Assembly: GCF_034048115.1 (NCBI RefSeq)
Contig: NZ_CP139145.1
Coordinates: 1,860,001 to 1,924,000, forward strand
DNA length: 64,000 nt
Reading direction: 5' to 3'
Source: Pseudarthrobacter sp. IC2-21
Lineage (GTDB): Bacteria > Actinomycetota > Actinomycetes > Actinomycetales > Micrococcaceae
The notes beneath the pieces are model-generated. The model was given only the letters and a program-made list of their open reading frames with translations, ran no database searches and was not told the origin of the DNA. How positions within the stretch are numbered: position 1 is the stretch's first letter; each line of letters starts with the position of its first letter. The position numbers and the translations under genes were made by a program. Below, piece by piece: positions 51,174 through 60,317 of this stretch.

Positions 51174-53153
51174 ATGGTCGCAGAGCCATCAGAAACGGAT
51201 GAAACCATCGCAAACCTGCTGCACGAACAGCGGCGCTTCCCGCCGGAAGCCAGCTTTGCCGCGCAAGCCAACGCCACGTCGTCGGACTATGAGGAAGCTG
51301 CCGGCGACAGGCTGGCGTTCTGGGCGCGGCAGGCGGACCGGCTGGACTGGTCCCAAAAGTGGAGTGAGGTCCTGGACTGGTCGAATCCGCCGTTCGCCAA
51401 ATGGTTCGTCGGCGGCAGGCTCAATGCAGCCTACAACTGCCTTGACCGGCACGTAGCTGCCGGCCGCGGAGAGAAGGTGGCCTACTACTTCGAAGGTGAA
51501 GGCGGAGACACCCGCACCATCACGTATGCCCAGCTCACCCGGATGGTCTGCCAGGCAGCAAACACGCTGACCCGGCTGGGAGTCATGCCGGGAGACCGGG
51601 TGGCCATTTACATGCCGATGATTCCCGAAACCGTGGTGGCGATGCTGGCCTGCGCCAGAATTGGAGCACCGCACACAGTGGTGTTTGGCGGGTTTTCCGC
51701 GGACGCGCTCCGGACCCGGATCCACGACTGCGACGCGCGGATCGTCATCACCTCCGATGGCGCCTACCGCCGCGGCAAGGCCACCGGTCTCAAGTCCGCC
51801 GTCGACGAAGCCCTGCTGGACTGCCCGGACGTTCGCAACGTCCTGGTGGTCCGCCGCACCGGGCAGGAGATCGATTGGACGCCAGGCCGGGATATATGGT
51901 GGCACGAATCGGTTGAACTCGCTTCCACGGAACATAACGCTGAAGCCTTCGACGCCGAACATCCGCTGTACGTCATGTACACATCGGGCACCACGGGTAA
52001 GCCCAAGGGCATCCTGCACACCACCGGCGGCTATCTCACGGGGTGCGCCTATACCCACTGGGCGGTCTTTGACCTCAAGGCGGAGTCCGACATTTTCTGG
52101 ACGGCCGCGGACATCGGCTGGGTGACCGGGCACAGCTACATTGTGTACGGTCCCCTGGCCAACGGCGCCACCTCCGTGCTGTACGAAGGCACGCCGGACA
52201 CCCCGCACCAGGGCCGGTGGTGGGAAATCATCGACAAGTACAACGTCTCGATTCTCTACTGCGCCCCGACTGCCATCCGGACCTTCATGAAATGGGGCGC
52301 CGGGATACCGGCCAAGTACAGCCTCAGGAGCCTGCGCCTGATCGGGTCCGTGGGAGAACCGATTAACCCGGCGGCCTACATGTGGTACCGGGAGAACATC
52401 GGTCACGGCCAAACGCCGGTCGTGGACACCTGGTGGCAGACCGAGACCGGAGCCATCATGATCAGTCCGCTCCCCGGAGTCACAGCAGGCAAACCGGGTG
52501 CCGCCATGAGGCCGTTGCCCGGCGTCGCGGCGGACGTCGTCAATGACGCGGGCACCCCGGTTGAAAACGGCTCCGGCGGCTACCTGGTCCTGACCGAGCC
52601 CTGGCCGTCCATGCTGCGCACCATCTGGGGTGACAACGACCGGTACGTGGACACGTACTGGTCACGGTTCCCCGGGCTCTACTTTGCCGGCGACGGCGCC
52701 AAAAAGGATGAGGACGGGGACATCTGGCTCCTCGGCCGGGTGGACGACGTCATGAACGTGGCCGGACACCGGCTTTCGACCACAGAGATCGAATCGGCGC
52801 TCGTCGCGCATCCGAAGGTGGCCGAAGCGGCCGTCGTGGGTGCGCTCGACGAGACCACCGGGCAAGCCATCGTCGCCTTCGTCATCCTCCGCACCGAGGC
52901 TGGCGACGGTGGACCGGAGGTTGTGCAGGAGCTGCGGGAACATGTGGCCAAGGAGATCGGCAAAATCGCCAGGCCCCGTCAGATCATGGTGGTGGCCGAG
53001 CTGCCCAAAACCCGGTCCGGCAAGATCATGCGCCGGCTCCTCAAGGACGTCGCGCAGGACCGGCCGATCGGAGATGTCACGACGCTGGCAGACTCCTCCG
53101 TCATGGACCTGATCAAGGCCGGCATGCCGGGAGGGGCCGGCGGCCCGCACTAA
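51174..53153 (+). CDS. acetate/propionate-CoA ligase (AMP-forming)
   Basis: A 659-aa adenylate-forming enzyme. An ACAS N-terminal segment (residues about 38-95, FAKWFVGGRLNAAYNCLDRH), the P-loop YTSGTTGKPKG, VVDTWWQTETGA, AGDGAKKDEDGDIWLLGRVDD and the C-terminal KTRSGKIMRR (regulatory acetyl-Lys motif) are all present. It activates acetate or propionate to the CoA ester. The operon with SatP and the CRP-type sites marks it as carbon-controlled. Confidence 0.93.
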   Translation: MVAEPSETDETIANLLHEQRRFPPEASFAAQANATSSDYEEAAGDRLAFWARQADRLDWSQKWSEVLDWSNPPFAKWFVGGRLNAAYNCLDRHVAAGRGEKVAYYFEGEGGDTRTITYAQLTRMVCQAANTLTRLGVMPGDRVAIYMPMIPETVVAMLACARIGAPHTVVFGGFSADALRTRIHDCDARIVITSDGAYRRGKATGLKSAVDEALLDCPDVRNVLVVRRTGQEIDWTPGRDIWWHESVELASTEHNAEAFDAEHPLYVMYTSGTTGKPKGILHTTGGYLTGCAYTHWAVFDLKAESDIFWTAADIGWVTGHSYIVYGPLANGATSVLYEGTPDTPHQGRWWEIIDKYNVSILYCAPTAIRTFMKWGAGIPAKYSLRSLRLIGSVGEPINPAAYMWYRENIGHGQTPVVDTWWQTETGAIMISPLPGVTAGKPGAAMRPLPGVAADVVNDAGTPVENGSGGYLVLTEPWPSMLRTIWGDNDRYVDTYWSRFPGLYFAGDGAKKDEDGDIWLLGRVDDVMNVAGHRLSTTEIESALVAHPKVAEAAVVGALDETTGQAIVAFVILRTEAGDGGPEVVQELREHVAKEIGKIARPRQIMVVAELPKTRSGKIMRRLLKDVAQDRPIGDVTTLADSSVMDLIKAGMPGGAGGPH

Positions 53154-53223
53154 ACCGGTCAATGGAGCACTCGCCCTGGGGACCCGGATCCTCGACCCGG
53201 TTGTCCGTATTCATTGCCTGGTC

Positions 53224-54519
53224 CTAGGGGTGCACGGGGTTCGGGGGCGTCATTGTGCGGCGGGCGTGCAGGGCGGTCCAGATGAGGACCGCACCCACCA
53301 GGGCCATCGCCAGGAAAGCCAGCCCGGAATAGCCCATTGATGCAAGAACCGGGCCCGCCAGTGCTCCGCCGATTGCCCCTGCGGCATTCATGCTGAGGTC
53401 CGAGATGCCCTGGACGGCGGGCCGGTCCTGGATGGGGACGGATTCGGCGACCATAGCGGAGCCGGCCACGACCGCAGCTGACCATCCGAGTCCGAGCAGG
53501 ACAAGGCTGACCGTAACGCCGGTACGGGAGTCCGCCGCGAACCCGGCGATTACCAGGGAGGCCAGGAGCATGCCCTGGCCCAGGACGATGACGCGCAGCC
53601 TCCCGATTTTGTCCGCCAGCCAACCGAACACGGGGGAGAGGGCGTACATGCCCGCAATGTGCAGGCTGATGGTGAAGCCCACGATCACCAGGCTTGCTCC
53701 GTGTTCGCGCAGGTGGACCGGTGTCATGGACATCAGCGACACCATGGTGGCGTGGCTGAGTGCGACGGCGGCCACCGCGTAGCGCGCACCTGCGTTGCTG
53801 CGCAGTACCAGTGTTCCGCTCCGCGGCCGGGGTGCCTTGACGCTGGTGTCGCGCAGCGACATCGCAGTAAGCAGCGGGTCCGGCCGCAGCCCGGTCAGGT
53901 ACACGAGGGCGGCGGCCAGCTGGGCGGCCACAGAGAAGGCGAAGGCGCCCGTCAGAGGAGGGAGGCCAAGCGCTGCACCCACGACCTCGCCCGGACCGAA
54001 GAGGTTGGGGCCAAGCACTGCCCCGATTGTGGTGGACCAGACGACGACGGAAAGATCCCGCGCCCTGGTGCCGGACCGGGCAAGGTCGGTGGCGGCGAAC
54101 CTGGCCTGCAGGTTGACCGCGGAACCCGCCCCCAGCAGCATCAGTCCAAGCAGCAGCAGGGGAAAGACCGACACCCACGCCGACGTGATGGCGATCGCGG
54201 CGCCGGTTCCGGCGATAAGCGCGCCGGTGGACAGAGATATTCGCCGTCCGCGGGCGCCCGCGAGCCGGGCGAGGGGCACTGCAGCGACCGCTGCCCCGAG
54301 GGTGCTCATCGTGGCGGCCATGCCGGACCACGCCGGCGATCCGGAAAGCTGTGCCGCGAGCAAAGAGCCGAGGGATAGTGTGGCTCCCATGCCGATACCG
54401 CCGAGAATCTGGCCGCCGACCAGGACGGAGAGCACTTTGCGCTGAGGCGGGACGCCGCTCGCTGGGCTGGCCAGGGATGCGGGGGACTGGGGTCCTGTCG
54501 ACCCGGGTACAGATGGCAT
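53224..54519 (-). CDS. MFS transporter under a CstR-type operator
   Basis: A 431-aa 12-helix major-facilitator protein (GGIGMGATLSLGSLLAAQL, FGWLADKIGRLRVIVLGQG, GISDLSMNAAGAIGGALAG). Substrate unknown. Its start lies 16 bases from an ATACCC-GGGTAT operator like the four others in the neighbouring sulfur cluster, so it probably belongs to the same regulon, perhaps as an exporter of a sulfur compound or toxic metabolite. Confidence 0.85.
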   Translation of the reverse strand: MPSVPGSTGPQSPASLASPASGVPPQRKVLSVLVGGQILGGIGMGATLSLGSLLAAQLSGSPAWSGMAATMSTLGAAVAAVPLARLAGARGRRISLSTGALIAGTGAAIAITSAWVSVFPLLLLGLMLLGAGSAVNLQARFAATDLARSGTRARDLSVVVWSTTIGAVLGPNLFGPGEVVGAALGLPPLTGAFAFSVAAQLAAALVYLTGLRPDPLLTAMSLRDTSVKAPRPRSGTLVLRSNAGARYAVAAVALSHATMVSLMSMTPVHLREHGASLVIVGFTISLHIAGMYALSPVFGWLADKIGRLRVIVLGQGMLLASLVIAGFAADSRTGVTVSLVLLGLGWSAAVVAGSAMVAESVPIQDRPAVQGISDLSMNAAGAIGGALAGPVLASMGYSGLAFLAMALVGAVLIWTALHARRTMTPPNPVHP

Positions 54520-54535
54520 TCCGACAGTCTCTCAG

Positions 54536-54551
54536 ATACCCCTAAGGGTAT
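54536..54551. promoter_or_regulatory. CstR/CsoR-type operator 1
   Basis: ATACCCCTAAGGGTAT: 6-bp complementary arms around four bases. It lies just upstream of the MFS gene start (54519, minus strand). Confidence 0.75.
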
Positions 54552-54601
54552 GCAAGGACTCCTTTTTCGAACGCCTGTGCCCGCATTTCCGGGCGGTCGC
54601 C

Positions 54602-54769
54602 CTACCGTCCGAACAGCTTCGCGAAGAAGCCCTTGCCGGTCGATGTCTCCTGTTCGTGCCCGCTGCAACGCTGAGAGGCCGGAACCCCGCGCATCACCTG
54701 GTCAACGTGCTGGCCGCAACCCGCCCACGTCGTCTTCTGGCACTTCTTGCATGTAACGGCACGGCACAT
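54602..54769 (-). CDS. 55-aa Cys-rich zinc-ribbon-like protein
   Basis: A reverse-strand frame: MCRAVTCKKCQKTTWAGCGQ, then HVDQVMRGVPASQRC and SGHEQE, ending KGFFAKLFGR. Cys2, Cys7, Cys10, Cys18, Cys35 and two His suggest zinc binding. GGGAG lies 7 bases before the ATG. Similar small proteins are widespread in actinobacteria without a known function. It starts about 40 bases from a CstR-type operator, so it is probably part of the persulfide response. Confidence 0.75.
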   Translation of the reverse strand: MCRAVTCKKCQKTTWAGCGQHVDQVMRGVPASQRCSGHEQETSTGKGFFAKLFGR

Positions 54770-54807
54770 CGGATGGCTCCCTTAGCTGGCTGGATGGTCC
54801 TAACAGC

Positions 54808-54823
54808 ATACCCCCGTGGGTAT
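54808..54823. promoter_or_regulatory. CstR/CsoR-type operator 2
   Basis: ATACCCCCGTGGGTAT, 6-bp arms around four bases, between the divergent 55-aa protein gene and the SQR remnant. Confidence 0.75.
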
Positions 54824-54831
54824 CTAAGTTG

Positions 54832-55352
54832 GGTTGGATTGAGTGTTGCCGCCCGGCTCCGCAACGCAGGGCGGACCGATATCGGTCTGATCGAGCCTAG
54901 CGAGCAGCACTATTACCAACCGCTGTGGACCCTGGTCGGGGGAGGCGCCGCCAGCCAAGAGGAAACCGTTACGACCTGGCGCCCAAGACCTGGGACATGA
55001 TCCGGAACCTGAAGTCCGGGACGGCCGTCTTCACCCAGCCCTCGGGACCGATCAAGTGTGCCGGCGCCCCGCAGAAAATCGCCTGCCTGGCCGCCGACTC
55101 CTGGCGCAAGCAGGGGGTCCTGCGGGACATCCGGGTGGTCATGGTCCTGCCAACGCCGGGCATCGCTACCCGGAAATCAAACAGGCCCCCGTGCTGGTGA
55201 AGAACCTGCTGGCTGAATTCGACCACACACTCCAGCCAGCCCCCAGCATCCCCTTCATCGACACCACCAAGGAACGCAGCGACATGTGGCTGCTCAAGCG
55301 TTACGGCTTGCCGTTCATGTACTGGAACCTGATCCTCAAGGGCCGCGCCTGA
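54832..55352 (+). pseudogene. decayed sulfide:quinone oxidoreductase
   Basis: Pieces of an SQR-type flavoprotein remain in order: [20 protein letters not shown] then [14 protein letters not shown]; a second piece with [19 protein letters not shown] and [16 protein letters not shown]; and a C-terminal piece with [14 protein letters not shown] and [16 protein letters not shown]. They lie in different frames and only about 170 of roughly 400 residues are left, with the FAD glycine motif and much of the centre deleted. The operator upstream is intact. Confidence 0.85.
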
Positions 55353-55386
55353 GGCTCCCGAAGCATCGGCCCTGAAGACAGCCCGT

Positions 55387-55414
55387 GGCCCGGGACAGTG
55401 CACCATCCCGGGCC
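55387..55414. terminator. hairpin between convergent genes
   Basis: GGCCCGGGA/TCCCGGGCC, a 9-bp perfect stem with a 10-base loop, between the SQR remnant and the MBL-rhodanese gene. No T-run; a bidirectional terminator is likely. Confidence 0.5.
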
Positions 55415-55457
55415 GGCGGGGTCGGTCGCCACCTTCGAAGGAGGTGACGGCACCGGG

Positions 55458-56858
55458 TTAGGCGGCGGGGACGCTGTTCTGCCGGGCGTTCCAGGCGGCG
55501 TAGCTGCCGTCGAGTTCGACGACGTTGTACCCGGCGCGGCGCAGGGCGCTGGCGGCGACGGAGTTCCGCACACCGGACTGGCAGTAGGAGACGATGGTGC
55601 CGCCCGCGGGCAGCTCATCCAGGTGCCACATGACCCGGCCGCCGCTGAGCTGGTACGAGCCGGGGATGTGCCCGGCCGTGTGCTCGGTTTTGTTCCGGAC
55701 GTCCAGGACCATGGCGGCGTCGAACGTCTCGAGTTCCTCGGGCTGGATCAGCGTGGGGGTGAAACCGGGCAGCCCCTCGATGCCGGTGACGTACCCGGCG
55801 ACGTTATCGATGCCCACCCGGATCAGGTGGTCCCACATCTCCTGCGCGGCGGCCTGACCGGGGGCCAGGAGCACCAGCGGATTCGTGTCCGTTTCGGGGT
55901 TGACCACCCAGGCGCCGTAACTGGCCACGGACTTGCCGGCCGGGACGTTCAGGGACCGGGCCACGGTGCCCTGCTGGACCTCGGTGTTGGAGCGGGTGTC
56001 AATGAAGGTCAGGGTGTCCTCGGCCAGGCCCGCGGTAACGATCTCCGTGGACAGCTCGGGCAGCGGGGCACGGTCGCCCAGGATGGCCGGGCCTTCCCGG
56101 TTTTCGCGCTTCATCCGGCCGAAGTAGGCGTGCGCGTCGGGCTGGCCGTCGAGGAGTTCATCGATGAAGCCCTGCTCGTCGTTGGCGGCCAGGTACGGGC
56201 CCCACCAGGCGTAGAGGCGTTCGTAGCCCACGGTGGAGGACGGGATCGCGCCCAGGGCCTTGCCGCAGGCGCTGCCCGCACCGTGCGCGGGGTGGACCTG
56301 GACATGGTCCGGGAGAGTCAGGAACTTCTCCCGCAGGCTCGCGAAGAGCTGCCTGGCGCCCACGAAACGGGTGTCGATCCCGCCGGCGGCCTCATCCAGC
56401 AGGTCCGGGCGGCCCAGGTCCCCGGAGAAGACAAAGTCCCCGGAGAGCAGGTAGCCGGGCTGGTCGCTGAACGCGCCGTCGGTGACCAGGAAGGACAGGT
56501 GCTCCGGCGTGTGCCCGGGGGTATGCACGGCCTGGATGGTGATATTGCCCAGGGTGATGGTGTCCCCGTCGTGCAGCCGCTCGCCCTCGAACCCGTACTG
56601 CCAGTCCGGCCCGCCCTCGCCGGAAACATAGATCGTCGCGCCCGTGGCCGCGGCCAGTTCCCGGGTGCCGGACAGGTAATCGGCGTGGATGTGGGTCTCG
56701 GTGACCGCCACGATCTTCATGCCGTTCTTCGCAGCCAGATCCTGGTACACGGCAATGTCGCGGCGGCCGTCCACCACGATCGCTTCACCCTTGGCCTGGC
56801 AGCCGATCAGGTAACTGGCCTGGGCAAGGTCTTCATCGTAAATACGCTCGATAAGCAT
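55458..56858 (-). CDS. MBL-fold persulfide dioxygenase-rhodanese fusion
   Basis: A 466-aa protein. Residues 1-235 form a metallo-beta-lactamase-fold dioxygenase domain (THIHADYLSG, TPGHTPEH, GDFVFSGDLGRPDL, HPAHGAGSACG). Residues about 255-360 are a degenerate rhodanese without active-site Cys, and about 370-466 a rhodanese with the loop SYCQSGVRNS. Such fusions oxidise glutathione or low-molecular-weight persulfides and handle the sulfane sulfur. In this mycothiol-using lineage the carrier may be mycothiol. Own promoter with a CstR-type operator. Confidence 0.92.
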   Translation of the reverse strand: MLIERIYDEDLAQASYLIGCQAKGEAIVVDGRRDIAVYQDLAAKNGMKIVAVTETHIHADYLSGTRELAAATGATIYVSGEGGPDWQYGFEGERLHDGDTITLGNITIQAVHTPGHTPEHLSFLVTDGAFSDQPGYLLSGDFVFSGDLGRPDLLDEAAGGIDTRFVGARQLFASLREKFLTLPDHVQVHPAHGAGSACGKALGAIPSSTVGYERLYAWWGPYLAANDEQGFIDELLDGQPDAHAYFGRMKRENREGPAILGDRAPLPELSTEIVTAGLAEDTLTFIDTRSNTEVQQGTVARSLNVPAGKSVASYGAWVVNPETDTNPLVLLAPGQAAAQEMWDHLIRVGIDNVAGYVTGIEGLPGFTPTLIQPEELETFDAAMVLDVRNKTEHTAGHIPGSYQLSGGRVMWHLDELPAGGTIVSYCQSGVRNSVAASALRRAGYNVVELDGSYAAWNARQNSVPAA

Positions 56859-56913
56859 CTGGTGCTCTCCTTCAGTGGAAAGGGGGTGGGGAGGGGGTCT
56901 GAATCCAGTATAG

Positions 56914-56929
56914 ATACCCCGGGGGGTAT
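56914..56929. promoter_or_regulatory. CstR/CsoR-type operator 3
   Basis: ATACCCC-GG-GGGGTAT, the best-conserved copy with perfect 7-bp arms, 55 bases upstream of the MBL-rhodanese start. Confidence 0.8.
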
Positions 56930-56948
56930 CATGCAAGCGGATCGGGGC

Positions 56949-57359
56949 CTAGGCGGATTTCCTGCTGGACAGCCTTTTCAGGAGTTTGCGCAGGTGCCCT
57001 GGCGTATGGCCGGAGTGCTGGCCGGGCTGGTGTTCAGGAGCCTGGCGGTAGGTGACAGGGTGCCCTGCCCGGTACCACTCGGTGATTCCGCCGGCGACGT
57101 TGACCGCGGTGTATCCGCGGTCTGTGAGGAGCCGGGCGGCCTGGCTGCTGCGTTTGCCGGACCCGCACAGCAGGTAGATCGTGCCGTGGGGCGGGTCCGC
57201 GAGCCGGGAGGACAGTTCATCCAGGGGAATGTTCAGGCTCCCCGGAACATGGGCGGTGGCATGCTCCTCCCGGCTCCGGACGTCCACCAGTGTGGCGCGT
57301 GGCCACACTTTGGCGAGTTCGTCCGGCATGACGGTGCGGAACGCGTGCTGGTCCCTCAT
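56949..57359 (-). CDS. rhodanese-like domain protein
   Basis: A 136-aa single rhodanese domain with active-site loop LLCGSGKRSS and a basic C-terminal extension of about 40 residues (HLRKLLKRLSSRKSA). It moves sulfane sulfur. Last gene of the operon running left from the CstR operators at 59.9 kb; 4 bases after the thioredoxin gene. Confidence 0.9.
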   Translation of the reverse strand: MRDQHAFRTVMPDELAKVWPRATLVDVRSREEHATAHVPGSLNIPLDELSSRLADPPHGTIYLLCGSGKRSSQAARLLTDRGYTAVNVAGGITEWYRAGHPVTYRQAPEHQPGQHSGHTPGHLRKLLKRLSSRKSA

Positions 57360-57363
57360 GATG

Positions 57364-57726
57364 TCAGGCGTGCTGGTGTCCGGCTTCGGCGCGGAGTTTG
57401 TCCATGTCCAGGTTCCTGACGGACCGGATGACCTCCTCGAGGCCGGCGGCGTTGAGCGCTCCGGGCTGGGAGAAGACCAGTGTCTTGTCCTTGAACGCTA
57501 TCAGGGTGGGGATGGAGGTGATGTTCGCTGCGGCGGCGAGGGCCTGTTCGGCCTCGGTGTCCACCTTGGCAAAGGTGATGTCCGGGTGGCGTTCGGCAGC
57601 GGCGCCGTAGGTGGGGGCGAACATGCGGCAGGGGCCGCACCAGGCTGCCCAGAAGTCGACAAGGACGATGCTGTTGTCCTCCAGGGTCTGGGCGAAGGAT
57701 TGCTCGGTGATGTCCATGGTTGCCAT
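57364..57726 (-). CDS. thioredoxin
   Basis: A 120-aa thioredoxin with the active site W29-C30-G-P-C33 and cis-Pro in SIPTLIAF. The C-terminal tail (MDKLRAEAGHQHA) is longer than in standard TrxA. Placed among rhodaneses, it probably reduces their persulfides. Confidence 0.94.
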   Translation of the reverse strand: MATMDITEQSFAQTLEDNSIVLVDFWAAWCGPCRMFAPTYGAAAERHPDITFAKVDTEAEQALAAAANITSIPTLIAFKDKTLVFSQPGALNAAGLEEVIRSVRNLDMDKLRAEAGHQHA

Positions 57727-57774
57727 GATCTGTCGTGTCCTTTCAGGTGGGCTGGGGATGTGTTGCGGCAGGGC

Positions 57775-58071
57775 CTAGATGGTGGGGAGCCCGGCGCGGG
57801 TCCAGGCGGTCATTCCGCCGGTCATGGTGTCCGCTGTGTAGCCCGCGCCGTTCAGCGCATCGGCGACGGCGGCGCTCCGGTTGCCGCTGCGGCATACGGC
57901 GATCACGGGAACGGCCGGGTCCAGCTCGCCCAGGCGGGCCTGCAGCTGGCCCATAGGGATGTGCAGGGCGCCGGGGATCATGCCTTCCTCGACCTCGAAG
58001 TCCTCCCGGACATCGAGGATGCGGGCGGTGGAGCGGCGCTGGTCGGTTTCGGTGATGGTGATTTCAGCCAT
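57775..58071 (-). CDS. rhodanese-like domain protein
   Basis: A 98-aa minimal rhodanese: ILDVREDFEVEEGMIPGALHIPM and the active-site loop AVCRSGNRS. A sulfurtransferase of the GlpE type. Ribosome site AAGGAGAACC precedes the ATG. Confidence 0.92.
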   Translation of the reverse strand: MAEITITETDQRRSTARILDVREDFEVEEGMIPGALHIPMGQLQARLGELDPAVPVIAVCRSGNRSAAVADALNGAGYTADTMTGGMTAWTRAGLPTI

Positions 58072-58125
58072 TGTGGTTCTCCTTCGAAGTGGTTTGTGGC
58101 TTGGTGTATGAATGCGGTGATGCGG

Positions 58126-58467
58126 CTAGCGGACGGGTTCGCCGGCCTGGCGCCAGGCTGCCATGCCGCCTCGCACCGAGTAGGCGTCGTAGCCTTTGGC
58201 CGCGAGGAGCCGGGCTGCTGAGGCAGAGCGGACGCCGGAGGCGCAGACGGCGATCACGGGCCGGGTTTTTTGGATGCCGGCGGTGCTGGCCTGCAGCCTG
58301 TCCAGGGGGACATGCTTGGCCTGCGGTGCCCGGCCGGTCCGCCATTCCTGGGCTGACCTGACGTCGATGAGCGTGGCGCCGGAACCCAGGAGGTCCTTGG
58401 CCTGCGCCACCGAGATCGTCTTGTAGGGCTTGCTGAAGGCCTTCTTGAGGGAATCGATCAGTCCCAT
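58126..58467 (-). CDS. rhodanese-like domain protein with N-terminal helix
   Basis: A 113-aa rhodanese. Short N-terminal amphipathic part (MGLIDSLKKAFSKPYK), then LIDVRSAQEWRTGRAPQA and the loop AVCASGVRSAS. Start chosen at 58467 with AAGGAG upstream; the longer frame is spurious. Confidence 0.92.
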   Translation of the reverse strand: MGLIDSLKKAFSKPYKTISVAQAKDLLGSGATLIDVRSAQEWRTGRAPQAKHVPLDRLQASTAGIQKTRPVIAVCASGVRSASAARLLAAKGYDAYSVRGGMAAWRQAGEPVR

Positions 58468-58495
58468 GGTGGTTCTCCTTCGGGGATGGGTCGGG

Positions 58496-59254
58496 TTAGG
58501 CGGTGATGGTGCCGGCGGTGACCCAGGCCGCGACGGCGAAGATGAGTACCGCAAATGAGATGCGGATGTGTTTGTCGTGCAGGTGGCGGGCAAGCCGCGC
58601 CGCAACGAGGGATCCCACGATGGCCGGAATGGCAAACGACAGGGTGGTGGCCCAGTCGATCGTGTAGCCGGCCGCATGCGCGCTGAACCCTGCGGCGGAG
58701 TTGACCACGATGATCGCCAGTGATGTTCCAACGGCCTGCTTCATGCGCAAGCCCAGGAGGATGGTCAGGGCCGGGGTGATGAGGAAGCCTCCGCCCACGC
58801 CGAGGAGCCCGGTGAGGAACCCGACAAGCAGTCCAACGGCCACGGCTTTTGGGGCGCAGGACCGGAATGCACGGTTCGGCCCGGTGCTGCAGGACCCTTC
58901 GCTTTCGCGCGGTTTGCTGAGCATCCGGATGCCCGCAGCCACCATGATGAGGGCGAACGCCAGCATCAGGATGTTCTGGTCCAGCAGCTTGCCCACGGCC
59001 GCGCCGCCCCAGGCCGCCGGGATCCCGGCGCCCCCGACCAGTGCGATCACAGGCCAGTTCAGGCCGGCCCGGATCCGGGGGAGCAGGGCGGCGAGCGAGG
59101 AGATTCCCACCACCAGCAGTGATGTGGGAATGGCCTGGGCGGGGCTCAGGCCCACTCCGTACACCAGGGCGGGGACGGCGATGATGGACCCGCCGCCGCC
59201 CACCACTCCCAGGACGATGCCAACGACGAGCCCCAGACCCAGGGCCGGAATCAT
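58496..59254 (-). CDS. sulfite exporter TauE/SafE family protein
   Basis: A 252-aa membrane protein of about eight helices, with two homologous halves marked by GVVGGGGSIIAVPALVYG and GLLGVGGGFLITPALTIL. It exports sulfite or sulfonates, here probably the sulfite produced by the persulfide dioxygenase. Its ATG overlaps the rhodanese-DUF2892 stop (ATGA). Confidence 0.92.
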   Translation of the reverse strand: MIPALGLGLVVGIVLGVVGGGGSIIAVPALVYGVGLSPAQAIPTSLLVVGISSLAALLPRIRAGLNWPVIALVGGAGIPAAWGGAAVGKLLDQNILMLAFALIMVAAGIRMLSKPRESEGSCSTGPNRAFRSCAPKAVAVGLLVGFLTGLLGVGGGFLITPALTILLGLRMKQAVGTSLAIIVVNSAAGFSAHAAGYTIDWATTLSFAIPAIVGSLVAARLARHLHDKHIRISFAVLIFAVAAWVTAGTITA

Positions 59255-59868
59255 GCCGCGGCGTCCTCGTCAGCTGCCGGAACGGGAAGCTGCAGGATGG
59301 CGCTTTCGCGGGTGGGCTCCTTGGCAGCCTTATTCCACGGCATGGCCGAGAGGGCCTTGCCCATGGCGCAGGTGTTGGTCGCGGCGGAGAACGTCAGGCC
59401 CGTGCCAATGGCTCCGGCCAGCATGCGGACCTTGGGGGAGAGGAACTTGCCTCCCACCAGGCCCACCATCACCAGGGAACCGGCAGCCAGGCGGACCTGG
59501 CGCTCCAGGTCCCAGCGGTCCTTGCCGATGACGACGTCGCCGCCGGCTGCGGCGAAACCGGGGACGCCGCCGGTCAGGACGTGGGCGGTGTCGATTCCGA
59601 CTGCCGTCATCCGCTGGCGGGCCTGTTCGGCGCGCACGCCGGACTGGCAGACCAGAACCACGCGGGAACCCAGCCGGGCGGCCAGTTCGTCGGTGTGCTC
59701 GGAGAGCAGCGGCAGCGGGACGTTGTATGAACCGCGGATGTGCATGGATTCAAATTCTGCGGCCGAGCGCACATCGATCACCACGAGGTCCTGGTGCTCG
59801 GTGAACCAGGACCGAAGGGTCTCCGGGGCAAGTGCGGTCACGGCGGTTGATTTGGAAGGGGAAGTCAT
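59251..59868 (-). CDS. rhodanese plus DUF2892-like membrane domain
   Basis: A 205-aa protein. Residues 15-110 are a rhodanese domain (VVIDVRSAAEFESMHIRGS, loop LVCQSGVRAEQ). Residues about 118-175 hold two hydrophobic segments of the DUF2892 type (RQVRLAAGSLVMVGLVGG, FSAATNTCAMGKALSAMPW). It is therefore a membrane-linked sulfurtransferase. First gene of the leftward operon, starting 50 bases from the CstR operators. Confidence 0.9.
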   Translation of the reverse strand: MTSPSKSTAVTALAPETLRSWFTEHQDLVVIDVRSAAEFESMHIRGSYNVPLPLLSEHTDELAARLGSRVVLVCQSGVRAEQARQRMTAVGIDTAHVLTGGVPGFAAAGGDVVIGKDRWDLERQVRLAAGSLVMVGLVGGKFLSPKVRMLAGAIGTGLTFSAATNTCAMGKALSAMPWNKAAKEPTRESAILQLPVPAADEDAAA

Positions 59869-59896
59869 TGATGGCCTCTCGGGAGGGGACGGTTGA

Positions 59897-60250
<354 letters not shown>

Positions 60251-60317
60251 CCGTTCCACTACACCGATCACATCGTGCCGCCGAACAGCGGATATTCGAA
60301 CAAACTCGAGGAGCGTT

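Noticed and set aside
55398..57419. Plus-strand open frame of 673 codons
   Set aside because: Shadow of the MBL-rhodanese and rhodanese genes, which have clear motifs on the minus strand.
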